The notes: a model not told the origin generated them from the letters alone. A stretch of 64,000 nt of DNA from CAVVTR01 sp963751245 (GCA_963751245.1 CAVVTR010000008.1:186001-250000), one strand, 5' to 3'. Positions 38,001-46,002 are shown, counted from the first letter of the stretch. A program made the numbers and translations.

Positions 38001-39873
38001 TGGACGGGGACAGGCGGCGCGCCAGCAGCTCCACGCAGTAGTGGATCCCGGGCAGCAGCTCCGGCTCCCGCTGCGCCGCGCGTGCCAGCCCGAGAAGCAG
38101 CCGCCACGCCATCAGCCGCGTGTTCTCGACCCCGTGGAACGCCCACGCCAGCGAGACCTCCACCAGCTCCAGCTTCTGCTCCAGGGAGAAGTGGGGCAGG
38201 AGGACCTCGAAGGTCTCGCAGACGTAGAGGCCCACCAGAGGCCGGCGGTCCGAGGTACGCTCCGAGCAGCGGTCGAGGATGAGCGCCAGGGCCTCCTCGC
38301 GAAGCGCCGGCTCCGCGTGCCGGACCAGGCGCCTGAGGATCACCGGCAGCGCGTACACCACGCGCTCCACCGGGCCCATGTCCTCCTCGGCCTCCCGCGG
38401 GGCCTGGTCGAGCAGGGCCAGCACGCGCTCCAGCTGAGCCAGGACCCAGCTGCCGTTGGCCGGCGCCACGCCCTCGGGCAGGTCCTTGCGCCAGAAGTCC
38501 TCGCCGAGGGCCAGCAGGTCACCGATCCGGTTCGCCGCGTGGTAGCGGACGTCGTCGTCCCGGTGCTGCAGGAGGTCGAAGAAGAAGTCGAGGGCGAGCT
38601 CCTTCTGCTCCATGGACAGGGCCGGCGAGTACTGGCCCAGGATGCCGATGTAGGTGCGCAGGTCGCGCCAGCCCTCGTAGGAACGCGCCTCCTCCAGCAG
38701 GGCCCTCAGCGCCGGGGCGTCCCTCAGGCGCTCCATCACACCGATGTTGTGGGCGGTGGTGAAGAGACGGGACACCGTCGCGATGCCCCGCCCGGTCGCC
38801 AGGGCCACGACGTCGGGACGCTGCCTGCCGGAGAGTACGTCGACGATGCCGAGGCCGACGGGCAGGTCCGGCGGGGGCGGCCCGCCGACGTCGAACCCCG
38901 GCGGGTCCAGCTGCACGTCGAGGTGCAGCAGGTAGTCCTCGAGGTCGCGCAGCTTCCGGTACACGGCCCGGTAGCGCCGCAGCTTGGCGACGTCAACGTT
39001 CTCCAGCTTGTCGCGGATGGTGGCGAAGGCGTCCTTCAGGGAGATGAGGGACATGCCGCTACGGCCGCCAACGCCGCCGGCCTCCTTGACCCGGAAATCG
39101 GCGTAGATGAGGAGCTGCGTCTCCACCGGGAGACGGATCGCCTCCAGGTCCCAGCACGAGTGGTTGGTGGCGATGTGCCCGAGCCCCGGCAGGCTCCGGG
39201 CCTGGTACCAGACGTGGGTGTAGTAGTAGTGCAGACGCGGGATCCGCCGCTCCTCGTCGCCGATACAGCCGAACTTGCCGATGTCGTGGCCGATGGCGGC
39301 GCCGTGGAGCAGCGGCAGGTCCACCGCCACGGCCCGCGCGAGCTGCCGGCCCACCCACGCGGCCAGCCCCGTGACGCCGAGGATGTGGTCCATGAGCGAG
39401 TAGCCGAGCCACTGCTGGGACATCGCCAGACAGGCCAGGACGTGGTCCTCGGCCAGGTGGCCGAGAAGGGACCGGTACTCGCTGCCCGAGGGCCACCGGG
39501 CGATCTCCTCCTCCTCGAGGGGCTCGAACGGCAGCCTCCTGGAGACGGCGGCGCCCCCAAGCTGCCCGTCCTCCGCCACGACCGCGTCGGCCAGGGGAAA
39601 GAAGTAGGCCGCGACACGCCGGACGTCCTCGGCGGGCTCCGGGAAGCGCTCCGGGAACAGCGACCGCCTCCCCTCGCGGTACAGGGCCTGGCGCCAGGGG
39701 CCGAGGTCCTCGGCCCCCGGGGCGTCCGCCAGCTCCAGGGCGAGCTTCAGGGCGGTGTCCAGCTCCCAGGCGGGGAGCCGCTCCGGGACGGAGCCGAGGG
39801 ACCGCGGACGCCAGCCGTTCCGGCCGAGCACGTCCCGGAGGGGAGAGGGCGGGGGCGGGTCCGAGACAGGCAT
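35011..39873 (-). CDS. 1620-residue HD / helical-repeat / nucleotidyltransferase protein
   Basis: A giant multidomain protein. Residues about 130-260 form an HD domain: H163, H196-D197 (GAAIGHDIGKFG), then 'LHYYYTHVWYQ' and 'IATNHSCWDLEA'. Residues 340-910 are helical and HEAT-like ('ALREEALALILDRCSERT', 'HRDDDVRYHAANRIGDLLA'). Residues about 915-1110 are a NadD/CoaD-type nucleotidyltransferase: 'GFLPGTFDPFTSAHAEVV' (TxxH form of HxGH), 'VWVVVGTDVLEG' and 'VSSTSLRAAL'. A CxxC (RRCETCT, about 1150) and a C-terminal 450 residues follow, including GNAT-like (about 1230-1290) and phosphoribosyltransferase-like (about 1415-1520) segments; those two are tentative. Function unknown; the substrate may be a nucleotide. 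Translationally coupled to the dehydrogenase-like gene. Confidence 0.8.
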   Translation of the reverse strand: MPVSDPPPPSPLRDVLGRNGWRPRSLGSVPERLPAWELDTALKLALELADAPGAEDLGPWRQALYREGRRSLFPERFPEPAEDVRRVAAYFFPLADAVVAEDGQLGGAAVSRRLPFEPLEEEEIARWPSGSEYRSLLGHLAEDHVLACLAMSQQWLGYSLMDHILGVTGLAAWVGRQLARAVAVDLPLLHGAAIGHDIGKFGCIGDEERRIPRLHYYYTHVWYQARSLPGLGHIATNHSCWDLEAIRLPVETQLLIYADFRVKEAGGVGGRSGMSLISLKDAFATIRDKLENVDVAKLRRYRAVYRKLRDLEDYLLHLDVQLDPPGFDVGGPPPPDLPVGLGIVDVLSGRQRPDVVALATGRGIATVSRLFTTAHNIGVMERLRDAPALRALLEEARSYEGWRDLRTYIGILGQYSPALSMEQKELALDFFFDLLQHRDDDVRYHAANRIGDLLALGEDFWRKDLPEGVAPANGSWVLAQLERVLALLDQAPREAEEDMGPVERVVYALPVILRRLVRHAEPALREEALALILDRCSERTSDRRPLVGLYVCETFEVLLPHFSLEQKLELVEVSLAWAFHGVENTRLMAWRLLLGLARAAQREPELLPGIHYCVELLARRLSPSMLVAELYLLDELATLTGRRRVAERCREMRESGRFPVREVLLRNLKARVGWVEKKVNCDYLLASVMARVASGQDPEAHFAAEVAAHLANVLKVSRVEGARFHAGRCLLALNDVLTVPQRNDLAVELVRSLQLDAEAITRYIPRFLGAVVASLPEQEFLEALDDIELHVRRGAEPLQRLLLQSVGWVISSLTPDRLDGDALRRLAGMLLGALAETRETIVHEGFAQIGMVLDRLSGQTPGDGRLTGLLGMITKSVLSLVTHVPGEQGRFLLIASALNHLDRATARARPRVRFAQRPSVGFLPGTFDPFTSAHAEVVTRVLGHLDEVLVQVDDYSWRKHAQPRQIRRTLAWMALASIPEAFEAPFEPPVNLANPRSVRLLRRRLGHRDVWVVVGTDVLEGASAYRDPAGPIWDLPHLVVVRESHRSRAWEERLGWFRSGVQVVHLEPRARTVSSTSLRAALDRGGDLDGMCDPLVARTLQERRLYVRYPSLKDSVRAPRFALTVRRGLASLPRALHLDVRIESLPPAARWTGRRCETCTLATREHETVAAALSWREVAAAALPVELGDRELALLPEKRLVGLGALADVFASAPGGDDSFAYATLLSRVMARWLDAGLLFGLTALVEASAPQLWRLLQECGFSWLADRQDGDDSGRSRWAAVRLTEPTVLVWDLEQVLQPLYLADPGVVRVIAEGRGSLAAYFARRRPGDALLQVYERETKRMVVEWARERLASAPPSRQWVVLGLGPQFYRDLISDTPTLALDLERFLTWQGYEGGVHASVGSPELEMQLHTARELGRDAVLLVPFLEHEAPVLQVQAAARVAGVALREVLIGVTSSAAHAALHLQGIPHRCGSVVPRWHGVVRESALMPYLGGWSILGREPLEIGSLRPSLNDCLPYHHPHPMGLDGEAALDFSRLVLDHTRRLLETLEEAFRATEGRILSLRDLSAVVRTPRCPPLPRGFLPPRDSVPSELLEDDMEALARLHPERHETHRTRWRAP

Positions 39874-39885
39874 CGTCGTCGAAAA

Positions 39886-39891
39886 AGTATA
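39886..39891 (-). promoter_or_regulatory. Extended -10 box of the 1620-residue gene
   Basis: TATACT on the minus strand with an upstream TGA (TGN extended -10), 12 bases before ATG 39873. It predicts a leader of about 5 bases. Confidence 0.45.
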
Positions 39892-40056
39892 TCAGGACCG
39901 GGTTTCGCCGCGCCGGATGGCGTGGCCGGAATCCCCGCCCGGCCATATGTTGGTAGTGAGAGCTCGCCCCCAGGCCCGGTCCGTCCGCGAAGGGTTCGGC
40001 GGGATCCGCGGTCGCCTCGCTCCGGCGCAGGCAGGGCGGCGACGGGGAGGTGCCCC

Positions 40057-40830
40057 GTGGTGCGATCGTCCATCGACGGCCAACGCAACATCCAGGTCCG
40101 GTCCGTGGAGTTCCAGAGCCGCTTCCACGACGTCCTCACCCGGGCCGCCGCGGCGGTGGCCCACCGCGAGCCGCCGCGGGCGGAGATGGGCCCGTACATC
40201 ACCATTTCCAGGCAGGCGGCCAGCGGCGGCGCCGAGATCGCCCGCATGGTCGCGAAGCGGTGGGGCTGGTCGGTGCTGGACAAGGAGCTCGTGGAGAGCA
40301 TCGCCCGCCGCCTCGAGGTGGCGCCCCGCCTCATGGAGCTCATGGACGAGACGAGCACGAACTGGTTCAGCGGGTCGTTCCTGACGCTGCTGGAGCCGCG
40401 GCTGCTGACCCAGGACTCCTATGTCCTCATGCTCGGCAAGATCGTCCTGCTGGCAGCCTACGACGGGCGGGTCGTCATCGTCGGCCGCGGCGCCGGCTTC
40501 ATGCTGCCGCGGGAGCCCGGGCTCGCCGTGCGCGTCGTGGCGCCCCGGGAGGCCCGCCTGGCGCGCCTGTGCCGGGACGAGGGCCTGGACCCCGGAGTGG
40601 CGGCGAAGCGCCTCGACGAGATCGAGGCGAGCCGCGAGAACTTCGTGCGCCGCCACCTGCGCTGCGATCCCCGGGACCCGGCGTCCTACGACCTGGTCGT
40701 GGACTCGGAGGCGCTCGGCCTCGAGGGGGCCGCCGAGCTCGTCTGCCACGCTGCCGAGATCCGCGGGCTCACCCGCAGCCGTCCCGTGCGGGCGGCACGA
40801 CCCGCCCCCGAGCCCGCCGGCGCCGTGTGA
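40057..40830 (+). CDS. Cytidylate-kinase-like family protein
   Basis: A 257-residue P-loop-type protein of the cytidylate-kinase-like family (not standard Cmk). The core 'ITISRQAASGGAEIARMVA' and 'WSVLDKELVESIARRL' correspond to 'ITISRxxGSGGxxIA..DKELI'; 'VVIVGRGAGFML' and the helical 'EIEASRENFVRRHL' follow. Members probably phosphorylate a nucleotide or nucleoside, but substrates are unproven. GTG 40057 has GGGGAGG 6 bases upstream; GTG 40060 is also possible. It is divergent from the 1620-residue gene. Confidence 0.83.
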   Translation: MVRSSIDGQRNIQVRSVEFQSRFHDVLTRAAAAVAHREPPRAEMGPYITISRQAASGGAEIARMVAKRWGWSVLDKELVESIARRLEVAPRLMELMDETSTNWFSGSFLTLLEPRLLTQDSYVLMLGKIVLLAAYDGRVVIVGRGAGFMLPREPGLAVRVVAPREARLARLCRDEGLDPGVAAKRLDEIEASRENFVRRHLRCDPRDPASYDLVVDSEALGLEGAAELVCHAAEIRGLTRSRPVRAARPAPEPAGAV

Positions 40831-40842
40831 GCCGGCGCCGGC
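40816..40842. terminator. 9-bp hairpin over the kinase-like stop codon
   Basis: GCCGGCGCC (40816-40824) and GGCGCCGGC (40834-40842) pair around a 9-base loop that includes the stop codon. Convergent with ubiD, which ends at 40849. No T-tract. Confidence 0.5.
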
Positions 40843-40848
40843 CGCCGT

Positions 40849-42303
40849 TCAGGCCGGGTCGAGACCCAGCTCCGGCCACAGAGCGTCGACGCGGGCCTTC
40901 ACCTCGGGGCTCATGACGATCTCGCCGGGCCACCGGCGTACAAACCCCTCCTCGCGCCACTTGCGGGTCGCATCGACCCCCACCTTGCTCCCCCACCACG
41001 GCATCCGCGAGGCGTGGTCCAGCGTCTCCGCCGGCCCCGTCACGAACTCCAGGTCGCGCTGGGGGTCGATGTGGGCGAGCGCCTTCCACGCCACCTCGGC
41101 GGGGTCGTGGACGTCGACGTCCGCGTCCACGACCACGATCACCTTGGTGAAGGCCGCCTGCCCCATCCCCCAGATCCCGTGCATCACCTTGCGGGCGTGC
41201 TGCGGGAAGCGCTTGTCGATGGCCACGATCATGAGGTTGTGGAAGACGCCTTCCAGGGGCATGTGGTAGTCCACCACCTCCGGCAGGGTCTTCTGCATCA
41301 GCGGCAGGAACATGCGCTCGATGGCGAAGCCCATGTAGCCGTCCTCCATGGGAGGCCTGCCCACGATGGTGGTCGGGTAGACGGCGTCCCTGCGGCGGGT
41401 CACCGCCGTGACGTGGAAGACGGGGTACTCGTCGGACAGGGAGTAGTACCCGGTGTGGTCGCCGAAGGGGCCCTCGACGCGGCGTTCGTCGGGGTCCACC
41501 CACCCCTCGAGGACGAGCTCGGCGTGGGCCGGCACCTCGAGGTCGACGCTGACGCACCGCACCATCTCCACCGGCTCGCGGCGGATGAACCCGGCGAAGA
41601 TCATCTCGTCGATGCCGGGGGGAAGGGGCACCGCCGGAGCGAACATGGTCGCGGGGTCCCCGCCGAGCGCGACGGCGACCTCCGTGCGCTCCCCCTTGCG
41701 GGAGCGGTCGCGGAAGATGCGGGCGGAGTCGTGGTGGAGGTGCCAGTGCATCCCGGTGGTGTTGCGGTCGTACACCTGGAGCCGGTACATGCCGCAGTTC
41801 CGCCCGCCGGTGGCGGGGTCCCGGGTGATCACGTTGGTCAGCGTCAGGAAGCGGCCCGCGTCCTCCGGCCAGCACCACAGGGCGGGGATCTCCCGCAGGT
41901 CGACCTCGTCCCCCCGCCTCACCACCTCCTGGACCGGCCCGTCCTTCACGGTCTTCGGGAAGATCCCTGCCACCTCGGCGAGCTTGGGCAGCGTGCGCAC
42001 CTTGTCCAGCAGCGACGTGGGCATCTTCGGCTCGAGGAAGAAGTTGACCCGATCCGACCACTCCTCCCACGAGGCGATGTCCAGGGCCCGCATGACCCTG
42101 GCCACCGAGCCGAAGAGGTTGACGGCCACGGGCATGGCCGAGCCCTTCACGTTCTCGAAGAGGAGCGCGGGGCCCTGCCGCTTGACCACGCGGTCGGCGA
42201 TCTCGGTGATCTCCAGCTCCGCGGAGACGCCGGTCCCGATCCGCTTCAGCTCTCCCGCCCGCTCCAGCTCGCTGAGGTAACGACGCAGGTCCTTGGTCGC
42301 CAT
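40849..42303 (-). CDS. UbiD-family prenylated-FMN decarboxylase
   Basis: A 484-residue UbiD. 'TGGRNCGMYRLQVYDRNTTG' (read in parts), 'GMHWHLHHDSARIF', the catalytic-type 'VEGPFGDHTGYYS' with Glu and 'DYHMPLEGVFHNLMIV' are characteristic. These enzymes decarboxylate aromatic acids using prenylated FMN. In a futalosine-pathway organism the likely role is the late decarboxylation of the prenylated naphthoate (MqnL type), but an aromatic-acid or quinone variant cannot be excluded. AAGGGGAG lies 7 bases before ATG 42303. No ubiX is present in the window. Confidence 0.93.
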   Translation of the reverse strand: MATKDLRRYLSELERAGELKRIGTGVSAELEITEIADRVVKRQGPALLFENVKGSAMPVAVNLFGSVARVMRALDIASWEEWSDRVNFFLEPKMPTSLLDKVRTLPKLAEVAGIFPKTVKDGPVQEVVRRGDEVDLREIPALWCWPEDAGRFLTLTNVITRDPATGGRNCGMYRLQVYDRNTTGMHWHLHHDSARIFRDRSRKGERTEVAVALGGDPATMFAPAVPLPPGIDEMIFAGFIRREPVEMVRCVSVDLEVPAHAELVLEGWVDPDERRVEGPFGDHTGYYSLSDEYPVFHVTAVTRRRDAVYPTTIVGRPPMEDGYMGFAIERMFLPLMQKTLPEVVDYHMPLEGVFHNLMIVAIDKRFPQHARKVMHGIWGMGQAAFTKVIVVVDADVDVHDPAEVAWKALAHIDPQRDLEFVTGPAETLDHASRMPWWGSKVGVDATRKWREEGFVRRWPGEIVMSPEVKARVDALWPELGLDPA

Positions 42304-42358
42304 GCCGTGCTCCCCTTCCGCATTCTTGCACGCCGCAGCGGTGGGGGGCCGCCCCGCC

Positions 42359-43291
42359 TCACTCCCGGCGGTCGGCGAACCACTGGGCGGTGCGGCGCAG
42401 TCCGTCGGCCAGGGGCACCGTCGGGCGCACGCCGAGATCGGCCGCCAGCAGGCCGTAGGTGATGCAGGAGCGCCGCTGCTCCCCCGCCTTGGCGGGGCCG
42501 TGCAGCGGCGGCCTGTCCACGCCGAGGGACGCCGCCAGCGCCAGGTAGAGCTCGACCACGTCGGTCTCCACCCCGGTGCCCACGTTGTACGTGTTGAACC
42601 CCGGCCGGCCCAGGGCCGCCATGTTGGCGGCGACGACGTCGGCCACGTAGACGTAGTCCCGGGTCTGCCTGCCGTCGCCGTTGATCACGCACTCCCGGTC
42701 CGCCAGCAGCCGGTCGAGGAAGATCGCGACGACGCCGGCCTCGCCGTGGGGGTTCTGCCGGGGGCCGTACACGTTGGCGTACCGCAGGCACGTGGCGTCG
42801 AGGTCGTACTCGCGGTGGTAGAAGTAGAGGTAGCGCTCGACGGCGAGCTTGGCGACGCCGTAGGGGGACAGCGGACGTGCGGGATGCTCCTCCCCGGCGG
42901 GGTACGCCTCCTGCTCGCCGTAGATGGCACCGCCGGTGGAGGCGAAGATCACCTGCCGGAGCCGCCCGCGGCGGCCCCCCTCGAGGAGGTTGAGGGTGCC
43001 GCGGACGTTCACGTCGGCGTCGAACACGGGGTCCGCCACCGAACGGCGCACGTCCATCTGCGCCGCGTGGTGCACCAGGACCTCGACCCCCTCCCCGGCG
43101 ACGAGCGCGGCGGCCTCGGCGGAGCGGATGTCCACCTCGTGCAGCTCGGCGCCGGAGGAGACGTTCTCCTTGCGGCCGGAGGAGAGGTCGTCGAGAATGA
43201 GTACGCGGTGACCGGCGGCCACCATGGCGTCCGCCACGTGCGACCCGATGAACCCGGCGCCGCCGGTGACGCAGACCGTCCGAGGAACCAT
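42359..43291 (-). CDS. NAD-dependent sugar epimerase (UDP-glucose 4-epimerase-like)
   Basis: A 310-residue extended short-chain dehydrogenase. 'CVTGGAGFIGSHVADAM' is the GxxGxxG NAD site; 'STGGAIYGEQEA' carries the Ser/Thr and 'SPYGVAKLAVERYL' the YxxxK. 'LRYANVYGPRQNP' is typical of UDP-glucose 4-epimerases and related dehydratases. Acts on a nucleotide sugar for surface polysaccharide. GGGGAGG lies 4 bases before ATG 43291. The ATG overlaps, on the other strand, the ATG of the mpg gene. Confidence 0.9.
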   Translation of the reverse strand: MVPRTVCVTGGAGFIGSHVADAMVAAGHRVLILDDLSSGRKENVSSGAELHEVDIRSAEAAALVAGEGVEVLVHHAAQMDVRRSVADPVFDADVNVRGTLNLLEGGRRGRLRQVIFASTGGAIYGEQEAYPAGEEHPARPLSPYGVAKLAVERYLYFYHREYDLDATCLRYANVYGPRQNPHGEAGVVAIFLDRLLADRECVINGDGRQTRDYVYVADVVAANMAALGRPGFNTYNVGTGVETDVVELYLALAASLGVDRPPLHGPAKAGEQRRSCITYGLLAADLGVRPTVPLADGLRRTAQWFADRRE

Positions 43292-43913
43292 GAGACCTCC
43301 CCTTCGCTTGCGAGCGCTTTCCGACTCCGCTCCACTGGGTCGAGGATTCTACCAAAACGAGACCGTGGCGGTCGCCCGCTCGCTGCTCGGCAAGCTCCTG
43401 CTGCGCGAGCTGCCGGAGGGGCTCGCCGCGGTACGGCTCGTCGAGGTGGAGGCCTACCTGGGCGTGGAGGATCCCGCCGCGCACACCTACCGGGGGAGGC
43501 GCACCGAGCGGGTCCGCACGATGTGGGGAGAGGCCGGGCACCTCTACGTGTACTTCACCTACGGCATGCACTTCTGCGCCAACGTGGTGACGCGCGGGCC
43601 GGGGGTCCCCGAGGCCGTGCTGCTGCGCGGCGCCCGGGCCGTCGCGGGCACCCCGATCATGCTCGCCCGCCGTCACGGACGCGGGGGCACGGCCCTGCTC
43701 GACGGCCCCGCCAAGCTGTGCCAGGCCCTGGGCGTCGACCGCTCCCTCGACGGCGCCGACCTCGTCGCATCCCGGGAGGTCTGGCTGACCGACGACGGCT
43801 TCCGCGTCGAGCCCCACGAGGTGCTCAGCGGCCCCCGGGTGGGCGTCGCCTACGCCGGCGCGGCGGCCGGCTGGCCGCTGCGCTTCCGGCTGCCGCCGCA
43901 GGCGGCCCGCTGA
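43290..43913 (+). CDS. mpg: 3-methyladenine DNA glycosylase
   Basis: A 207-residue AAG/MPG-type glycosylase: 'GFYQNETVAVARSLLGKLL', 'RLVEVEAYLGVEDPAAHTYRG' with the catalytic-type Glu, 'MWGEAGHLYVYFTYGMHFC' and 'LLDGPAKLCQALGV'. It removes alkylated purines from DNA. ATG 43290 has GAGG about 5 bases upstream; its first two bases pair with the epimerase ATG on the opposite strand. A TTG near 43308 could be an alternative. Its 3' end overlaps the RluA-type gene by 89 bases (convergent). Confidence 0.92.
   Translation: MRPPLRLRALSDSAPLGRGFYQNETVAVARSLLGKLLLRELPEGLAAVRLVEVEAYLGVEDPAAHTYRGRRTERVRTMWGEAGHLYVYFTYGMHFCANVVTRGPGVPEAVLLRGARAVAGTPIMLARRHGRGGTALLDGPAKLCQALGVDRSLDGADLVASREVWLTDDGFRVEPHEVLSGPRVGVAYAGAAAGWPLRFRLPPQAAR
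43346..43351 (-). promoter_or_regulatory. Extended -10 box of the epimerase gene, inside mpg
   Basis: TAGAAT on the minus strand, preceded by TGG (extended -10), inside the mpg reading frame, about 55 bases before the epimerase ATG. If used, it transcribes through the mpg start in antisense. Confidence 0.4.
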
Positions 43914-44808
43914 CCGCGGCCGCCGCCGAGCGCTGGCGGAGCCTCCGCACGAGGCGTCTGAGATCCTCCGGCAGAGGCTCGTCGAACTCCAGCCGCCGAC
44001 CGTCTCCGGGGTTGACGAACCCGAGGTGCGCCGCGTGCAGGGCGAGCCGCGGGGCCTCCACCGGGTCGTCCCCGGGGCTCCCGTAGACCGTGTCGCCCAG
44101 CACCGGGTGGTGCAGGGACGCGAGGTGGACCCTCACCTGGTGCTGCCTGCCCGTGCCCAGCTCCGCCTCGACCAGGGTCACCCTGCCGAAGCGCTCCACC
44201 GGCGAGATGGCGGTCCGCGCCGACTGCCCCCCCTGGCCGGGCCGGAGCGCCCGCCGCCTCGCCCCCGGCCGGGGCCTGCCGATGGGCCGCTCCACGGTCT
44301 CCGGGACGGCCACGTCCCCGGCGACGAGAGCGAGGTAGCGCCGGCTCACCGTGTGGGCCCGGAACTGCCCCTGGAGGCGTTGGGCGGCCTCGTGGCTCCG
44401 CGCCAGGACCATCACCCCGGAGGTGTCGCGGTCCAGGCGGTGGACCACCAGGACGCGTTCCCGCGCGCCGCTCCGGCGCGTCGCCTCCGCCAGGGCGCGG
44501 CCCACGACGGTGTCCTCGCCCCCCCCGGAGATCGGGTGCACGAGGAGCCCTGCGGGCTTCACCACCACCATCACGGCCGCATCCATGTACAGCACCGGCA
44601 GCGGCGGGGCCGCCGGCGCCCTCTGCAGACGCGTCCGTCCCGGCTCGTGGCGGACCTCCGCGTCCTCCCCCACCCACGCCCCGGGATCCGGCGTCACCAC
44701 GCCGTCCACCGTCACCCGGCCCGCCTCCACCTCCCGCTTGGCGCGGGCGTAGGAGGTCGCCAGCAGCTCCTGGACCACCCGGGCGAGCCTGCGGCGAGTC
44801 GTCTCCAC
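43825..44808 (-). CDS. RluA-family rRNA pseudouridine synthase
   Basis: A 327-residue protein: an S4 RNA-binding domain at about 1-75 ('LLATSYARAKREVEAGRVTVDGV') and a catalytic RluA/RluD domain with the Asp in 'VHRLDRDTSGVMVLAR', plus 'TGRQHQVRVHLA' and 'LALHAAHLGF'. It isomerises uridines in 23S rRNA or tRNA; the target is not determined. GTG 44808 has TACGCT 6 bases upstream (leaderless). The C-terminal 40 residues are Ala/Arg rich and overlap mpg. Confidence 0.9.
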   Translation of the reverse strand: METTRRRLARVVQELLATSYARAKREVEAGRVTVDGVVTPDPGAWVGEDAEVRHEPGRTRLQRAPAAPPLPVLYMDAAVMVVVKPAGLLVHPISGGGEDTVVGRALAEATRRSGARERVLVVHRLDRDTSGVMVLARSHEAAQRLQGQFRAHTVSRRYLALVAGDVAVPETVERPIGRPRPGARRRALRPGQGGQSARTAISPVERFGRVTLVEAELGTGRQHQVRVHLASLHHPVLGDTVYGSPGDDPVEAPRLALHAAHLGFVNPGDGRRLEFDEPLPEDLRRLVRRLRQRSAAAAVSGPPAAAAGSAAASRPPRRRRRRPPGGR

Positions 44809-44814
44809 GGCGCC

Positions 44815-44820
44815 AGCGTA
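44815..44820 (-). promoter_or_regulatory. -10 box, leaderless promoter of the RluA-type gene
   Basis: TACGCT on the minus strand ends exactly 6 bases before GTG 44808. It is divergent with the promoter at 44837-44865. Confidence 0.5.
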
Positions 44821-44836
44821 GCACCCGCCCGCCCGG

Positions 44837-44865
44837 TGGACACCGCGGCGGCGGCGGGTTAGCGT
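44837..44865 (+). promoter_or_regulatory. Leaderless promoter of the beta-lactamase-like gene
   Basis: -35 TGGACA (44837-44842), 17-base spacer, -10 TAGCGT (44860-44865), then exactly 6 bases to ATG 44872. No Shine-Dalgarno. Confidence 0.6.
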
Positions 44866-44871
44866 TGCACC

Positions 44872-46002
44872 ATGCACGCACCGACCCGCGACGGCGCCGG
44901 CGTGGCGGCGCTGCTGAGGCGCGCCGTCCTCTCCGGCCTCGCCCCCGGCTGGGTCGGGCTCGCCGCCGACGACGGCCGGGGCGGCAGGTGCTGGGCTGAG
45001 GGCGTCGCCCGCATCGGCGGCGCCCCGGCGACCCCCGACCTGCTCTACGACCTGGCCTCGCTGACGAAGCCGCTCGCCACGGTCACCCTCCTCCTCCTCG
45101 CCCGCCGCGACGGCGTCGGCCTCGAAACACCCCTCGGCGAGCTCCTCGACGAGCTCGCGGGCTCCCCGTGGGGCGCCGCGACCCTCGAGGCGTGCGCCAC
45201 CCACACGGCGGGGTTCCCGGCGTGGGAGCCCCTCTACGCGCGCGGTGCCGCGTCCCGCGAGGGCTACCTGGAAACCCTCGCCGGCGTGCCCGCGACGGCG
45301 CCGCCGGGCCGGGCGGTCGTCTACTCGGACCTCGGCTTCCTCGCCCTCGGGCTCGCCCTCGAGCGCTGCGGGGGCGCCAGCCTCGACGTGCTCTTCGAGG
45401 AGCTCGTCGCCGCGCCCCTCGGCGTGTCGGCAGAGCTCGCGTTCGCGCCCCCGGAAGGCGCCGCCACCGCCGGAGGGGAGCGCCGTCCCTTCGTGGAGGA
45501 GCGGCTCCTCGCCGGACGGGGGATCTCCGGCCGCCCCCCCGCGCGGGAATCCCCGGAGCGCTCCTGCGACGACGGCAACGCGCGCGCCCTGGGCGGCGCG
45601 GCCGGCCACGCCGGCCTTTTCGGCTCCGCCGCCGCGGCGGCGGAGCTGGCCGCCGAGTACCTGCCCGGCGGCGGCGAGCTGCTCACCGCCGAGGAGGCCG
45701 CTCTCGCCACCCGGCTCCACACCGGCGGGCTGCAGCAGGCGCGCGGACTGGGGTGGCAGCTCGCGGCGACGCCCGGCTGCTCCGCCGGGCCCGCCCTTCC
45801 GCCGGACGCGTTCGGACACGTGGGCTTCACGGGCACCTCCGTCTGGGCCGACCCCGCGTCGCGCCGCGTCCTCGTGCTCCTGGGCAACCGTCTCCACCCC
45901 GGCGGCGCCACCCCCGACCTCCACCCCCTGCGCCGCCGCTTCAACGCCCTGGCCTCCGGCGCCTTGCCCCCTGCGGAGGCGGGCGGTAGCATGCCGGTCT
46001 GA
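44872..46002 (+). CDS. Serine hydrolase of the class C beta-lactamase family
   Basis: A 376-residue protein without a signal peptide. The SxxK nucleophile motif is 'DLASLTKPLATV', the YxN-like motif is 'VVYSDLGFLALGL' (Y-S-D), and 'GHVGFTGTSVW' occupies the KTG-like position. Cytosolic relatives are esterases or peptidases, so antibiotic resistance is not implied. It precedes envC, overlapping by TGATG; the link may be through peptidoglycan metabolism. Confidence 0.85.
   Translation: MHAPTRDGAGVAALLRRAVLSGLAPGWVGLAADDGRGGRCWAEGVARIGGAPATPDLLYDLASLTKPLATVTLLLLARRDGVGLETPLGELLDELAGSPWGAATLEACATHTAGFPAWEPLYARGAASREGYLETLAGVPATAPPGRAVVYSDLGFLALGLALERCGGASLDVLFEELVAAPLGVSAELAFAPPEGAATAGGERRPFVEERLLAGRGISGRPPARESPERSCDDGNARALGGAAGHAGLFGSAAAAAELAAEYLPGGGELLTAEEAALATRLHTGGLQQARGLGWQLAATPGCSAGPALPPDAFGHVGFTGTSVWADPASRRVLVLLGNRLHPGGATPDLHPLRRRFNALASGALPPAEAGGSMPV

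Noticed and set aside
33791..38146. Upstream extension of the LDH/MDH-like frame to 38146
   Set aside because: It runs through the coding part of the 1620-residue gene in another frame; GTG 35014 overlaps the stop of that gene and is the natural start.
35305..39870. The long plus-strand open frame running into the kinase-like gene
   Set aside because: Opposite the 1620-residue gene; only the part from GTG 40057 has a ribosome site and family motifs.
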